Part shown: positions 1 to 7,985 of the stretch, in pieces
Layout of the letters: the number at the start of each line of letters is the position of its first letter
Position numbering within the stretch: position 1 is the stretch's first letter
Assembly: GCF_002803075.1 (NCBI RefSeq)
Contig: NZ_NNBK01000013.1
Coordinates: forward strand, 200,419-264,418
Length of the DNA: 64,000 nt
Direction of reading: 5' to 3'
Origin: Streptomyces sp. CB01373
GTDB lineage: Bacteria > Actinomycetota > Actinomycetes > Streptomycetales > Streptomycetaceae
The notes under the pieces: model-generated
Seen by the model: the letters and a program-made list of their open reading frames with translations, nothing else
Databases searched by the model: none
Told to the model about the DNA's origin: nothing
Position numbers and translations under genes: made by a program

Positions 1-1
1 G

Positions 2-142
2 GACGAGACCGACCACCTCTTCGGTCTGATCCAGTTCAAGGTCGGCACCGGCGGCCAGGCCGCCGAGTACCTCGGCGAGTGGGACTTCCCGCTGAACAAG
101 CTGCTCCACAAGGCGCTCGACATCTACATGTCGCGCCGCTGA
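2..142 (+). CDS. femX: FemX-type peptidoglycan bridge glycyltransferase, C-terminal fragment
   Basis: Only the last 46 codons are inside the window, ending at TGA 140-142. The readable tail (about DETDHLFGLIQFKVG to IYMSRR) matches the C-terminal end typical of FemAB/FemX GNAT-fold enzymes, which use charged tRNA to add the bridge amino acid (glycine in Streptomyces) to lipid II in the cytoplasm. The gene directly upstream of the alanine-racemase-like gene in this conserved region is normally femX, which supports the call. With the catalytic part missing, the assignment rests on the tail and on gene order. Confidence 0.7.
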   Translation, partial: DETDHLFGLIQFKVGTGGQAAEYLGEWDFPLNKLLHKALDIYMSRR

Positions 143-225
143 CCTGACACTCTTCGGTTCGACCCCGTCGACACCTTCCATACTTCTGATACACCGCATT
201 TACGAGAGAGGTTCCAGGTCCGGCC

Positions 226-1257
226 ATGGCGCTCACGCTCTACGTCGACACCGCGCGCTGGCGGGCGCACCACAAGCACGTGCAGGAGCAGTTCCCCGGG
301 CTTGTCCCGGTCTGCAAGGGCAACGGCTACGGATTCGGGCACGAGCGGCTGGCGGAGGAGGCCACGCGGCTGGGCTCCGACATCCTCGCCGTCGGCACGA
401 CGTACGAGGCCGCCCGCATCAAGGACTTCTTCAGCGGTGACCTGCTGGTCCTGACGCCGTACCGCCGCGGCGAGGAGCCGGTGCCGCTGCCCGACCGTGT
501 GGTCCGTTCGGTGTCGTCGATCGACGGGGTGTACGGCCTCGTCGGGGCCCGTGTGGTCATCGAGGTGATGTCCTCGATGAAGCGGCACGGCATCAGCGAG
601 CAGGATCTGCCGCAACTGCACGCCGCCATCGAGAACGTCCGGCTGGAGGGTTTCGCCATCCACCTGCCGCTGGACCGCACGGACGGCTCGGACGCCGTGG
701 AGGAGGTCATCGGCTGGATGGACCGGCTGCGCGCGGCCCGCCTGCCGCTGCACACGATGTTCGTCAGCCACCTCAAGGCGGACGAACTCGCCCGGTTGCA
801 GCAGCAGTTCCCGCAGACGCGTTTCCGTGCCCGCATCGGCACGCGGCTCTGGCTGGGGGATCACGACGCCACCGAGTACCGCGGCGCGGTCCTGGACGTC
901 ACCAAGGTCAGCAAGGGCGACCGTTTCGGCTACCGCCAGCAGAAGGCGGCCTCGGACGGCTTCCTGGTGGTCGTGGCGGGCGGTACGTCGCACGGAGTGG
1001 GCCTGGAGGCCCCCAAGGCGCTGCACGGCGTCATGCCGCGCGCCAAGGGCGTCGCCCGCGCCGGTCTCGCCACGGTGAACCGCAACCTCTCCCCGTTCGT
1101 CTGGAGCGGCAAGCAGCGCTGGTTCGCGGAGCCGCCGCACATGCAGGTGTCGATCCTGTTCGTCCCCTCGGACGCTCCGGAGCCCAAGGTCGGCGACGAG
1201 TTGGTGGCCCATCTGCGCAACACCACCACGCAGTTCGACCGGCTCATGGACCACTGA
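226..1257 (+). CDS. Alanine-racemase-like PLP-dependent (fold type III) protein
   Basis: 343 residues. The N-terminal motif CKGNGYG, with Lys31 as the expected pyridoxal-phosphate lysine, is the signature of the alanine racemase N-terminal barrel. The C-terminal half is divergent from a standard Alr, so racemase activity on D-Ala cannot be assumed; it may be a related amino-acid racemase or a PLP-binding protein. It lies 84 bp after the femX end on the same strand, which suggests a role in making or modifying peptide-bridge amino acids. The ATG at 226 has a purine-rich GAGAGAGG element upstream. A strong hairpin follows at 1287-1321. Confidence 0.75.
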   Translation: MALTLYVDTARWRAHHKHVQEQFPGLVPVCKGNGYGFGHERLAEEATRLGSDILAVGTTYEAARIKDFFSGDLLVLTPYRRGEEPVPLPDRVVRSVSSIDGVYGLVGARVVIEVMSSMKRHGISEQDLPQLHAAIENVRLEGFAIHLPLDRTDGSDAVEEVIGWMDRLRAARLPLHTMFVSHLKADELARLQQQFPQTRFRARIGTRLWLGDHDATEYRGAVLDVTKVSKGDRFGYRQQKAASDGFLVVVAGGTSHGVGLEAPKALHGVMPRAKGVARAGLATVNRNLSPFVWSGKQRWFAEPPHMQVSILFVPSDAPEPKVGDELVAHLRNTTTQFDRLMDH

Positions 1258-1286
1258 GCGGCGGTCGCGGGACCCGATCTCGTACG

Positions 1287-1321
1287 AAAGGCCGTGTCCG
1301 GCGATGCCGGACACGGCCTTT
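1287..1321. terminator. Bidirectional hairpin terminator
   Basis: A perfect 16 bp stem (1287-1302 with 1306-1321) with a 3-base loop, starting AAAGG and ending CCTTT. It lies between two convergent genes, so it can serve both. Confidence 0.85.
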
Positions 1322-1349
1322 CGCATGCCCCTCCGAGGAGGCTGTTCGC

Positions 1350-2858
1350 TCAGAGCGAATCGCTCCTGGGTGCGGCCGGGCCCTGCCCGCCCCACTCCAC
1401 CTGCGCCCCGCCCAAGTCTCCCTCCGGGTGCGGTGGCCGGGCCCGGGTGCCCAGGACGAAGACGTCCTCGGCGCCGTCGAGGACACCGCCCGAGGGGTCG
1501 TCGTCGCCGGCCCGGCGCACCACGTCCCGCTCCGGCATGAGGATGTCGCGCACGACGACTCCGCACAGGTACAGCGTGCCCAGCAGGTGCACGGCGATCG
1601 CCCAGTGGTAGCCGTCGGTCGGCAGCCCCTTGTGGGCGTCTCCGCTGGTCGTGTAGGCGAGGTACATCCAGATGCCGAGGAAGTACGCCACCTCGCAGGC
1701 CTGCCAGATCAGGAAGTCGCGCCACTTGGGGCGGGCCAGCGCGGCCAGCGGGACCAGCCACAGGACGTACTGCGGCGAGTAGACCTTGTTGGTGAGGATG
1801 AAGGCCGCCACGATCAGGAAGGCGAGCTGGGCGAAGCGCGGACGGCGCGGGGCGTACAGCGTCAGCGCCGCGATGCCGAGGGCACACAGCACCACCAGCA
1901 GGGTGGCCGTGGTGTTGACGAAGTCGGTGCTCGGCGGACTGGTCGAGTTCTGGGCCCAGATGAGCCAGAAGGAGCCGAAGTCGACGCCCCGGTCATGGCT
2001 GAACCTGTAGAACTGCCACCAGCCCTCCGAGGCGAAGGCCATCACCGGCAGGTTCACCACCAGCCAGGCGACGACGACGCCCGCCAGCGCTCTGCCGAAG
2101 TCCCGCCACTTCCCCGCCCGCCAGCACAGCACGAACAGCGGGCCGAGCAGGAAGACGGGATAGAGCTTGGCGGCCGTGGCGAGGCCCAGCAGGACGCCGA
2201 AGGCGACCGAACGCCCTCGGGACCACATCAGCATCGCGGCGGCCGTCAGCGCGACCGCCAGCAGGTCCCAGTTGATGGTGGCGGTCAGCACGAAGGCCGG
2301 CGCGAGGGCCACCAGCAGACCGTCCCACGGCCGCCGGGCGTGGGTGCGGGTCACACAGACGGCGATGACGGCCGCGCACACCATCAGCATCCCGGCGTTG
2401 ACCATCCAGTACCACTGTTCCTGGTGCTGGATGCTGCCGCTGTGCGGGGTCAGCCAGGAGGCCACCTCCATGAAGACCCCGGTCAGTACGGGGTACTCCA
2501 GGTACGGCATGTCACCGGGGAGCCTGTCGAAGTAGGGCACGAGGCCCTCGGCGAAACCACGGCCCTGGTAGAGATGCGGAATGTCCGAGTAGCAGGCCTT
2601 CGTGTACTGGGAGCTCGCACCGAAGAACCAGGCGCCGTGGTAGCAGGGCACCTTCTGGACCAGGCCGAGGGCGAACATGCCGATCGCGACGAGCGCGACG
2701 ACCCGTACGGGGGTCCACCAGGACCTTCCGAGCAGGGCACGCCGCCCGACGGGGCCGCCGATCAGCTCGCTGCCGGCCGCCGCGACCTTGTCCTCCTTGG
2801 TGGGCCGCACCGGGTCCGGCTCGTGCACGCTCGCTTGCGTCGATTCAGCACTGGGCAT
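1350..2858 (-). CDS. GT87-type (DUF2029) polyprenyl-phosphate mannosyltransferase-like membrane protein
   Basis: 502 residues with about ten hydrophobic segments and a charged N-terminus, in the pattern of the GT87/DUF2029 family of GT-C glycosyltransferases. Relatives in mycobacteria use polyprenyl-phosphate mannose for lipoglycan assembly on the outer face of the membrane. Motifs include YSDIPHLYQGRG in the first extracellular loop and FILTNKVYSPQYVLWLVPL near the C-terminus, both typical of DUF2029 proteins. I chose the ATG at 2858, which has AGGA about ten bases upstream; an ATG at 2867 is also in frame. The substrate is not deducible. It is convergent with the racemase-like gene and followed upstream by the PBP gene on the same strand. 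Confidence 0.8.
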   Translation of the reverse strand: MPSAESTQASVHEPDPVRPTKEDKVAAAGSELIGGPVGRRALLGRSWWTPVRVVALVAIGMFALGLVQKVPCYHGAWFFGASSQYTKACYSDIPHLYQGRGFAEGLVPYFDRLPGDMPYLEYPVLTGVFMEVASWLTPHSGSIQHQEQWYWMVNAGMLMVCAAVIAVCVTRTHARRPWDGLLVALAPAFVLTATINWDLLAVALTAAAMLMWSRGRSVAFGVLLGLATAAKLYPVFLLGPLFVLCWRAGKWRDFGRALAGVVVAWLVVNLPVMAFASEGWWQFYRFSHDRGVDFGSFWLIWAQNSTSPPSTDFVNTTATLLVVLCALGIAALTLYAPRRPRFAQLAFLIVAAFILTNKVYSPQYVLWLVPLAALARPKWRDFLIWQACEVAYFLGIWMYLAYTTSGDAHKGLPTDGYHWAIAVHLLGTLYLCGVVVRDILMPERDVVRRAGDDDPSGGVLDGAEDVFVLGTRARPPHPEGDLGGAQVEWGGQGPAAPRSDSL

Positions 2859-2970
2859 GGGGCACATCCTGCCGTACGTCCCGGGGGCACGTGCCCGGTC
2901 GGCACCGCGGAGGGCGCGACGGCCCGTTCTCCTCGCTGAGGCCGGACCCGAAACGCCCCATCACACGAAC

Positions 2971-3008
2971 GAGCGCGCGCCACGACCAGGAGGTCGTGGC
3001 GCGCGCTC
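2971..3008 (-). terminator. Terminator of the class A PBP gene
   Basis: Perfect 17 bp stem (2971-2987 with 2992-3008) and AGGA loop, 16 bp beyond the stop codon of the PBP gene and before the DUF2029 gene. Confidence 0.8.
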
Positions 3009-3023
3009 GCTTCGGACTTCGGA

Positions 3024-5675
3024 TCAACCGCCGGCCGGGCCTGCGAAGAGACCGTTGCCTCCGTTGCCGTTGCCCCGGTTGCCGCCTCCGTTGCCATTGC
3101 CGCTGTTGCCGTCCGACTCGGTCGGCGAAGGCGACGACTGGTCGGTGCCGCCGTCCACGCCGCCGTCGCCGGTCTGACCGCCGTTGCCGTTGCCGCCTCC
3201 GTTGCCGTTGCCGTTGCCGTTGCAGCCGAAGAAACCGCAACGGGTCCGGGTCGGCGAGGGCGCCGGGTCGGGCTCGGTCTCACTGGGCGTGGGCGAGGGA
3301 CTCGGGCTCTCCTCCGCGGTCTCGGTGGCGGTCGGGGTCGGAGTCGGGGAGGGCGCGCCGGCCCCGTCCGCGATCTCGCCGACCTTCTCGGCCTTGGGGA
3401 AGCCGGGGTCGTTCTTCCCCTGCAGGGCTGCCTTCATGTACTCGGTCCACACCTGGGTGGGGATGTCACCACCGTGGATGGAGTCCTTGCCCGCCGTGCC
3501 GTTCATGGAGAGCAGACTGTGGGTCTTGGGCTCCTCACGGAACATGGTCACCGCGGTCGAGAGCTGCTGGGTGTAGCCGACGAACCACGCGGACTTGTTC
3601 TTGTCGGTGGTACCCGTCTTGCCCGCGGACTTGCGGCCCAGGGCGAGCGCGTTCTTACCCGTGCCGTTCTCGATGACGTTCTCGAGGACGTCGGTGACGT
3701 TGTGCGCCACGATCTCGGGCATCGCCTGCTTGAGGCGCGGCTTCTCGAAGCCGGGCAGCTCCGAACCATTGTGCTTGACGACCGTCACCGAGTACGGGTC
3801 GGCCTGCTTCCCCGAGGCCGCGAACGTCGCGTAGGCGTCGGCCATGCGGATCGCGCTGGGCGTCGACGTACCGAGGGCGAACGACGCGTTGAGATCGGCG
3901 AAGCTGTCCTTCAGAAGGCCGGACTTCTCAGCCACGTCCGCCACGTTCCGCATCCCCACGTCCATGCCGAGCTGGACGAAGGGGGTGTTGATGGACTGCT
4001 CCATCGCCTTGCGCAGTGTGATGTAGCCCCACGGGAAGGGGCCCTCGTTGTTCTGGAAGAAGGGCGTGTTGTCCTTCTTGAGGACGAAGGACCCGTCGTT
4101 GTTCATGACCTTCAGATGGTCATTGCCGTTGTACTTGCTGAGCGGTGAGACCCCGACGCCATCGGTCTTGTAGGTGCCGTACTGCATCGCCGCGGCGAGC
4201 ACGAACGGCTTCCACGTCGAACCGACGGGGACGCCCGAGGTGTCCGCGTTGTTGGTGAAGTGGCCGTTCTCGAAGCCGACACCACCGTAGAGAGCGACGA
4301 TCGCACCGTCATTGGGCTTCACCGACGCCGCACCGAACTGAACGTGCTTGTCCAGCTCGCGCTTCGGGTCGATGTTCGCCTTCTCCACCTTCTTGACGGC
4401 CGCGGCCATCGCGTCGACCTTGTCCTTCTCGAAGGTGGTGTAGACCTGGTACCCGCCCTGGTCGAACTGCGCCTCCGTGATGTCGGAGTGCTTCAGGACG
4501 TACCGCTTCGCCGCGTCGACGAGGTAGCTGACCTGGCCGGTCATACCCTTGATCGCCTTACGGCCCTGAGGCTCGGGGTACTTCTTGATCGCCTCCTGGT
4601 ACTCGGCGTCCGTGAGGTGATCCTTCAGATCGGGCTTGTGCATCTGCTCGAGGATCCAGCTCCACCGCACTTCCGAACGCTTGTGGTTGGCCGCGGCGGT
4701 GGCCGTGGAGTCGAGGTTGTCGTTGCCCGCGGGGTCGTAGTACGTCGGGCCCTTGAGCAGAGCGGCGAGTACGGCGCATTCGCTGGGCGTGAGCTTGACG
4801 GCGTCCTTGCCGTAGTAGGTCTGGGCGGCGGCCTGGATGCCGTACGCGCCACGGCCGTAGTACGAGGTGTTCAGGTATCCCTGGAGGATGTCGTCCTTGG
4901 AGAGCTTCGTGCCCACCTTGATCGAGATGAACATCTCCTTGAACTTCCGGGAGACCGTCTGGTCCTGGCTCAGGTAGGTGTTCTTCACGAACTGCTGGGT
5001 GATCGTCGAGCCACCCTGCGTGTCACCACCCGTCGCCATGTTCCCCAGCGCGCGGACGATACCCATCGGGTCTACACCCGAGTCCTTGTAGAAGCTCTTG
5101 TTCTCGGCCGAGATCACCGCCAGCCCCATGGCCTTGGGAATCTGGTCGATCGTGACGTTCTGCCGGTTCTGGCCGCTGCCGGTGGCGACCATCTGCGTCT
5201 TGTCGGCCCAGTAGTAGACGTTGTTCTCCGACACCGCCGCGGCGTGCGCCTCACTGGGCACGCTCACCATCGCGTACCCGACGCCGGCGACGGCCACCAG
5301 GCTGCCGACGAAGCCGATGCACAACCCGGAGACCAGCCTCCAGGACGGTATCCAGCGGCGCCATCCGTACCCTTCCGCGCGCGGGTAGTCGATGAACCGC
5401 TTCTCGGGGGGCGGCCCCGGCCGTCCTCGGCCGCGTCCGGGACCGTCCGGCCGGCCGCGTCGGCCGCTGCCCCTCTGCGCCGCCCGCCGGGCCTCGGCAC
5501 GGCTGCCGTAGGGGCGGTCCCCGCCTTCCACGCCATGTGAACCGGAATCGGCAGGAGATCCGGTGGCGCCTCGCGGTGCCGCACGGCGGCCGGAGGACGA
5601 GGCGGACTGACCGCGTCGGGCCGCGGCACGTCCGCCTCCCTGCGGCTGCGGCGGTTTGCGACGGTGCTCGCTCAT
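3024..5675 (-). CDS. Class A penicillin-binding protein (transglycosylase/transpeptidase)
   Basis: 883 residues. It polymerises lipid II and cross-links peptidoglycan outside the membrane. Order: a basic, Pro/Arg/Gly-rich cytoplasmic region of about 115 residues, one membrane segment, a GT51 transglycosylase domain (Glu near residue 190 in SAENKSFYKDSG; GGSTITQQFVKN), then a transpeptidase domain with STWK (Ser about 483), SIN (about 560) and KTGTT (about 686). The last 90 residues are Pro/Thr/Ser/Glu-rich and then a Gly-Asn run with two cysteines (CGFFGC), probably a flexible wall-spanning tail. The start at 5675 (MSEHRRKPP) is preceded by GAGGAG; an in-frame upstream extension to 5771 lacks such a site. 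Transcribed away from padR. Confidence 0.93.
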   Translation of the reverse strand: MSEHRRKPPQPQGGGRAAARRGQSASSSGRRAAPRGATGSPADSGSHGVEGGDRPYGSRAEARRAAQRGSGRRGRPDGPGRGRGRPGPPPEKRFIDYPRAEGYGWRRWIPSWRLVSGLCIGFVGSLVAVAGVGYAMVSVPSEAHAAAVSENNVYYWADKTQMVATGSGQNRQNVTIDQIPKAMGLAVISAENKSFYKDSGVDPMGIVRALGNMATGGDTQGGSTITQQFVKNTYLSQDQTVSRKFKEMFISIKVGTKLSKDDILQGYLNTSYYGRGAYGIQAAAQTYYGKDAVKLTPSECAVLAALLKGPTYYDPAGNDNLDSTATAAANHKRSEVRWSWILEQMHKPDLKDHLTDAEYQEAIKKYPEPQGRKAIKGMTGQVSYLVDAAKRYVLKHSDITEAQFDQGGYQVYTTFEKDKVDAMAAAVKKVEKANIDPKRELDKHVQFGAASVKPNDGAIVALYGGVGFENGHFTNNADTSGVPVGSTWKPFVLAAAMQYGTYKTDGVGVSPLSKYNGNDHLKVMNNDGSFVLKKDNTPFFQNNEGPFPWGYITLRKAMEQSINTPFVQLGMDVGMRNVADVAEKSGLLKDSFADLNASFALGTSTPSAIRMADAYATFAASGKQADPYSVTVVKHNGSELPGFEKPRLKQAMPEIVAHNVTDVLENVIENGTGKNALALGRKSAGKTGTTDKNKSAWFVGYTQQLSTAVTMFREEPKTHSLLSMNGTAGKDSIHGGDIPTQVWTEYMKAALQGKNDPGFPKAEKVGEIADGAGAPSPTPTPTATETAEESPSPSPTPSETEPDPAPSPTRTRCGFFGCNGNGNGNGGGNGNGGQTGDGGVDGGTDQSSPSPTESDGNSGNGNGGGNRGNGNGGNGLFAGPAGG

Positions 5676-6073
5676 CGAACGATTACTCCTCGGGCAGGCG
5701 CTTTCTCGCGCGCCTGGAGACGGCGGCTGTTTTCCGGTCCCCCCGAAGTACGGATGTGGTCGGTCACGCATTCACCCGTACCGCACCGGGAGCGAGGACG
5801 ATCCCCAGGCGTCACTCGGTTCCCGGCGATGTGCATGGCGCACAGACTACGCACTGGCTAAACCCGGTGAGCCCCGAAGTTCACCCCAAACCAGGCAACT
5901 TGCCTCCGACCGACCGGCGATGTGATCCCGTTCACTCCGCCCCCTCTTGTCGCATGCGGGGGTGGGATCTATCGTCGTGATGTATCGACTCGATACATCA
6001 GTGCGAGATAAGCAGCGTCACGGCACCCGGAGCGGCCCCGCCGCCACCGGATCGCGGCAGAGAGGAGGCGACG
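5676..6073. other. Divergent intergenic region between PBP and padR
   Basis: 398 bp without a supportable gene. It must hold the promoters for the PBP gene (leftward) and padR (rightward). The only clear element is the 23 bp palindrome at 5978-6000. Short ORFs here lack ribosome binding sites and recognisable sequence. Confidence 0.6.
5978..6000. promoter_or_regulatory. PadR operator candidate (23 bp palindrome)
   Basis: Two 11 bp arms (TGATGTATCGA and its exact complement) flank a single C. It contains ATGT-N11-ACAT, resembling the ATGT/ACAT half-sites known for PadR-family repressors, and lies 73 bp upstream of the padR start. The likely role is autorepression of padR and perhaps of the downstream inositol phosphate synthase gene. 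Confidence 0.75.
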
Positions 6074-6757
6074 ATGGGCCGGCGTTCCGGCATCCTCGAG
6101 TTCGCCGTACTCGGCCTGCTCCGCGAATCCCCGATGCACGGCTACGAACTGCGCAAACGGCTCAACACGTCACTGGGCGTGTTCCGTGCGTTCAGCTACG
6201 GGACGCTCTATCCCTGCCTCAAGACGCTGGTCGTCAACGGCTGGTTGATCGAGGAGCCGGGAAGCGCTCCTGAGGACGCCGTCTCCGCCGCACTCGCGGG
6301 CCGACGCGCCAAAATCGTCTACCGGTTGACGGCCGAAGGTAAGGAGCACTTCGAGGAGCTGCTCTCGCAGACGGGCCCCGACACGTACGAGGACGAGCAC
6401 TTCGCCGCTCGATTCGCCTTCTTCGGGCAGACGTCGCGCGACGTACGCATGCGCGTACTGGAGGGCCGCCGCAGCCGGCTGGAGGAGCGTCTGGAGAAGA
6501 TGCGCGCCTCCCTGGCACGCACCCGGGAGCGCCTCGACGACTACACACTCGAGCTCCAGCGCCACGGAATGGAGTCCGTGGAGCGCGAAGTGCGCTGGCT
6601 GAACGAGCTCATCGAGAGCGAGCGGGCCGGGCGGGACCTCAAGGGTTCCGTCTCCGGGGGTCCCGCCTCGCTGGACACCACCACTGGAGCGACGGGCGGC
6701 CTGCCCCGGTCCGGGGAGTCTTCCCGGCCGGATACGCCCGACGACACCGCCACGTGA
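6074..6757 (+). CDS. PadR family transcriptional regulator
   Basis: 227 residues. The N-terminal winged helix opens with GILEFAVLGLLRESPMHGYELRKRL, the usual start of PadR proteins, followed by the wing with GTLYPCLKTL. The C-terminal half has a long helical segment (about residues 135-190) for dimerisation, as in Vir-type PadR proteins, and a disordered Ser/Gly/Thr tail. GAGAGGAGG lies just upstream of the ATG. A palindrome 73 bp upstream is a probable autoregulatory site. It is 44 bp from and co-directional with inositol-3-phosphate synthase, so the two may be co-transcribed. The ligand is unknown. Confidence 0.9.
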   Translation: MGRRSGILEFAVLGLLRESPMHGYELRKRLNTSLGVFRAFSYGTLYPCLKTLVVNGWLIEEPGSAPEDAVSAALAGRRAKIVYRLTAEGKEHFEELLSQTGPDTYEDEHFAARFAFFGQTSRDVRMRVLEGRRSRLEERLEKMRASLARTRERLDDYTLELQRHGMESVEREVRWLNELIESERAGRDLKGSVSGGPASLDTTTGATGGLPRSGESSRPDTPDDTAT

Positions 6758-6801
6758 GGTCCCGTCGGGGCTTCACCGATTACACACAGGGAGCAACCGG
6801 A

Positions 6802-7884
6802 ATGGGTTCGGTTCGCGTAGCCATCGTCGGCGTGGGCAACTGCGCCGCGTCGCTGGTGCAGGGCGTCGAGTACTACAAGGACGCCGACCCGGCGTCCAAG
6901 GTCCCGGGCCTCATGCACGTGCAGTTCGGCGACTACCACGTGCGTGACGTCGAGTTCGTCGCCGCCTTCGACGTCGACGCGAAGAAGGTCGGCCTGGACC
7001 TCGCGGACGCCATCGGCGCCTCCGAGAACAACACCATCAAGATCTGCGACGTGCCCAGCACCGGTGTGACGGTTCAGCGCGGCCACACCCTCGACGGTCT
7101 CGGCAAGTACTACCGGGAGACCATCGAGGAGTCCGCCGAGGCTCCGGTCGACGTCGTCCAGATCCTCAAGGACAAGCAGATCGACGTCCTGGTCTGCTAC
7201 CTGCCCGTGGGCTCCGAGGACGCGGCGAAGTTCTACGCCCAGTGCGCCATCGACGCCAAGGTCGCCTTCGTCAACGCGCTCCCGGTCTTCATCGCCGGCA
7301 CCAAGGAGTGGGCGGACAAGTTCACCGAGGCGGGCGTCCCGATCGTCGGCGACGACATCAAGTCGCAGGTCGGCGCGACCATCACGCACCGCGTCATGGC
7401 GAAGCTGTTCGAGGACCGCGGTGTCATCCTGGACCGCACCATGCAGCTGAACGTCGGCGGCAACATGGACTTCAAGAACATGCTGGAGCGCGACCGGCTG
7501 GAGTCCAAGAAGATCTCCAAGACCCAGGCCGTCACCTCCCAGATCCCCGACCGGGACCTCGGCGAGAAGAACGTCCACATCGGCCCGTCCGACTACGTGG
7601 CCTGGCTCGACGACCGCAAGTGGGCGTACGTCCGCCTCGAGGGCCGCGCCTTCGGCGACGTCCCGCTGAGCCTGGAGTACAAGCTCGAGGTCTGGGACTC
7701 CCCGAACTCCGCCGGTGTCATCATCGACGCCCTGCGCGCCGCGAAGATCGCCAAGGACCGCGGCATCGGCGGCCCGATCCTGTCGGCGTCCTCGTACTTC
7801 ATGAAGTCCCCGCCGGTGCAGTACTTCGACGACGAGGCCCGCGTGAACGTGGAGAAGTTCATCCGCGGCGAGGTCGAGCGCTAG
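6802..7884 (+). CDS. ino1: Inositol-3-phosphate synthase
   Basis: 360 residues, the usual length of the short actinobacterial myo-inositol-1-phosphate synthase. It converts glucose 6-phosphate to inositol 3-phosphate using bound NAD, the first step to phosphatidylinositol, mycothiol and inositol-containing lipoglycans. The NAD-binding loop GVGNCAASLVQGVEYY is at residues 9-24; other family motifs seen are LPVGSE, VGDDIKSQVGAT and the C-terminal PILSASSYFMKSPP. I chose the ATG at 6802 (MGSVRVAIVG), preceded by AGGGAG, over in-frame codons overlapping padR. Mycothiol links it functionally to the trx/SigR thiol system at 20 kb. Confidence 0.95.
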   Translation: MGSVRVAIVGVGNCAASLVQGVEYYKDADPASKVPGLMHVQFGDYHVRDVEFVAAFDVDAKKVGLDLADAIGASENNTIKICDVPSTGVTVQRGHTLDGLGKYYRETIEESAEAPVDVVQILKDKQIDVLVCYLPVGSEDAAKFYAQCAIDAKVAFVNALPVFIAGTKEWADKFTEAGVPIVGDDIKSQVGATITHRVMAKLFEDRGVILDRTMQLNVGGNMDFKNMLERDRLESKKISKTQAVTSQIPDRDLGEKNVHIGPSDYVAWLDDRKWAYVRLEGRAFGDVPLSLEYKLEVWDSPNSAGVIIDALRAAKIAKDRGIGGPILSASSYFMKSPPVQYFDDEARVNVEKFIRGEVER

Positions 7885-7920
7885 AGAGCGCTTCACAAAA
7901 CCGCTCCTGCCAGGGCTGTT

Positions 7921-7961
7921 GGGCCCCCGTCCGTGTACGCCTCGCGTGCACCCGGGGGCCC
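7921..7961 (+). terminator. Terminator after inositol phosphate synthase
   Basis: GGGCCCCCG (7921-7929) pairs with CGGGGGCCC (7953-7961) around a loop that can itself pair partly. It lies 36 bp after the stop codon and before the MFS gene. Confidence 0.65.
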
Positions 7962-7985
7962 TCCCACATGTGAGGCTGTCACCCC

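Noticed and set aside
3057..3250. Repeated gttgcc units resembling a tandem repeat locus or CRISPR
   Set aside because: They are in-frame Gly-Asn codons of the PBP tail with no spacer structure.
6541..7896. 451-codon frame antisense to inositol phosphate synthase
   Set aside because: Shadow of a highly conserved gene.
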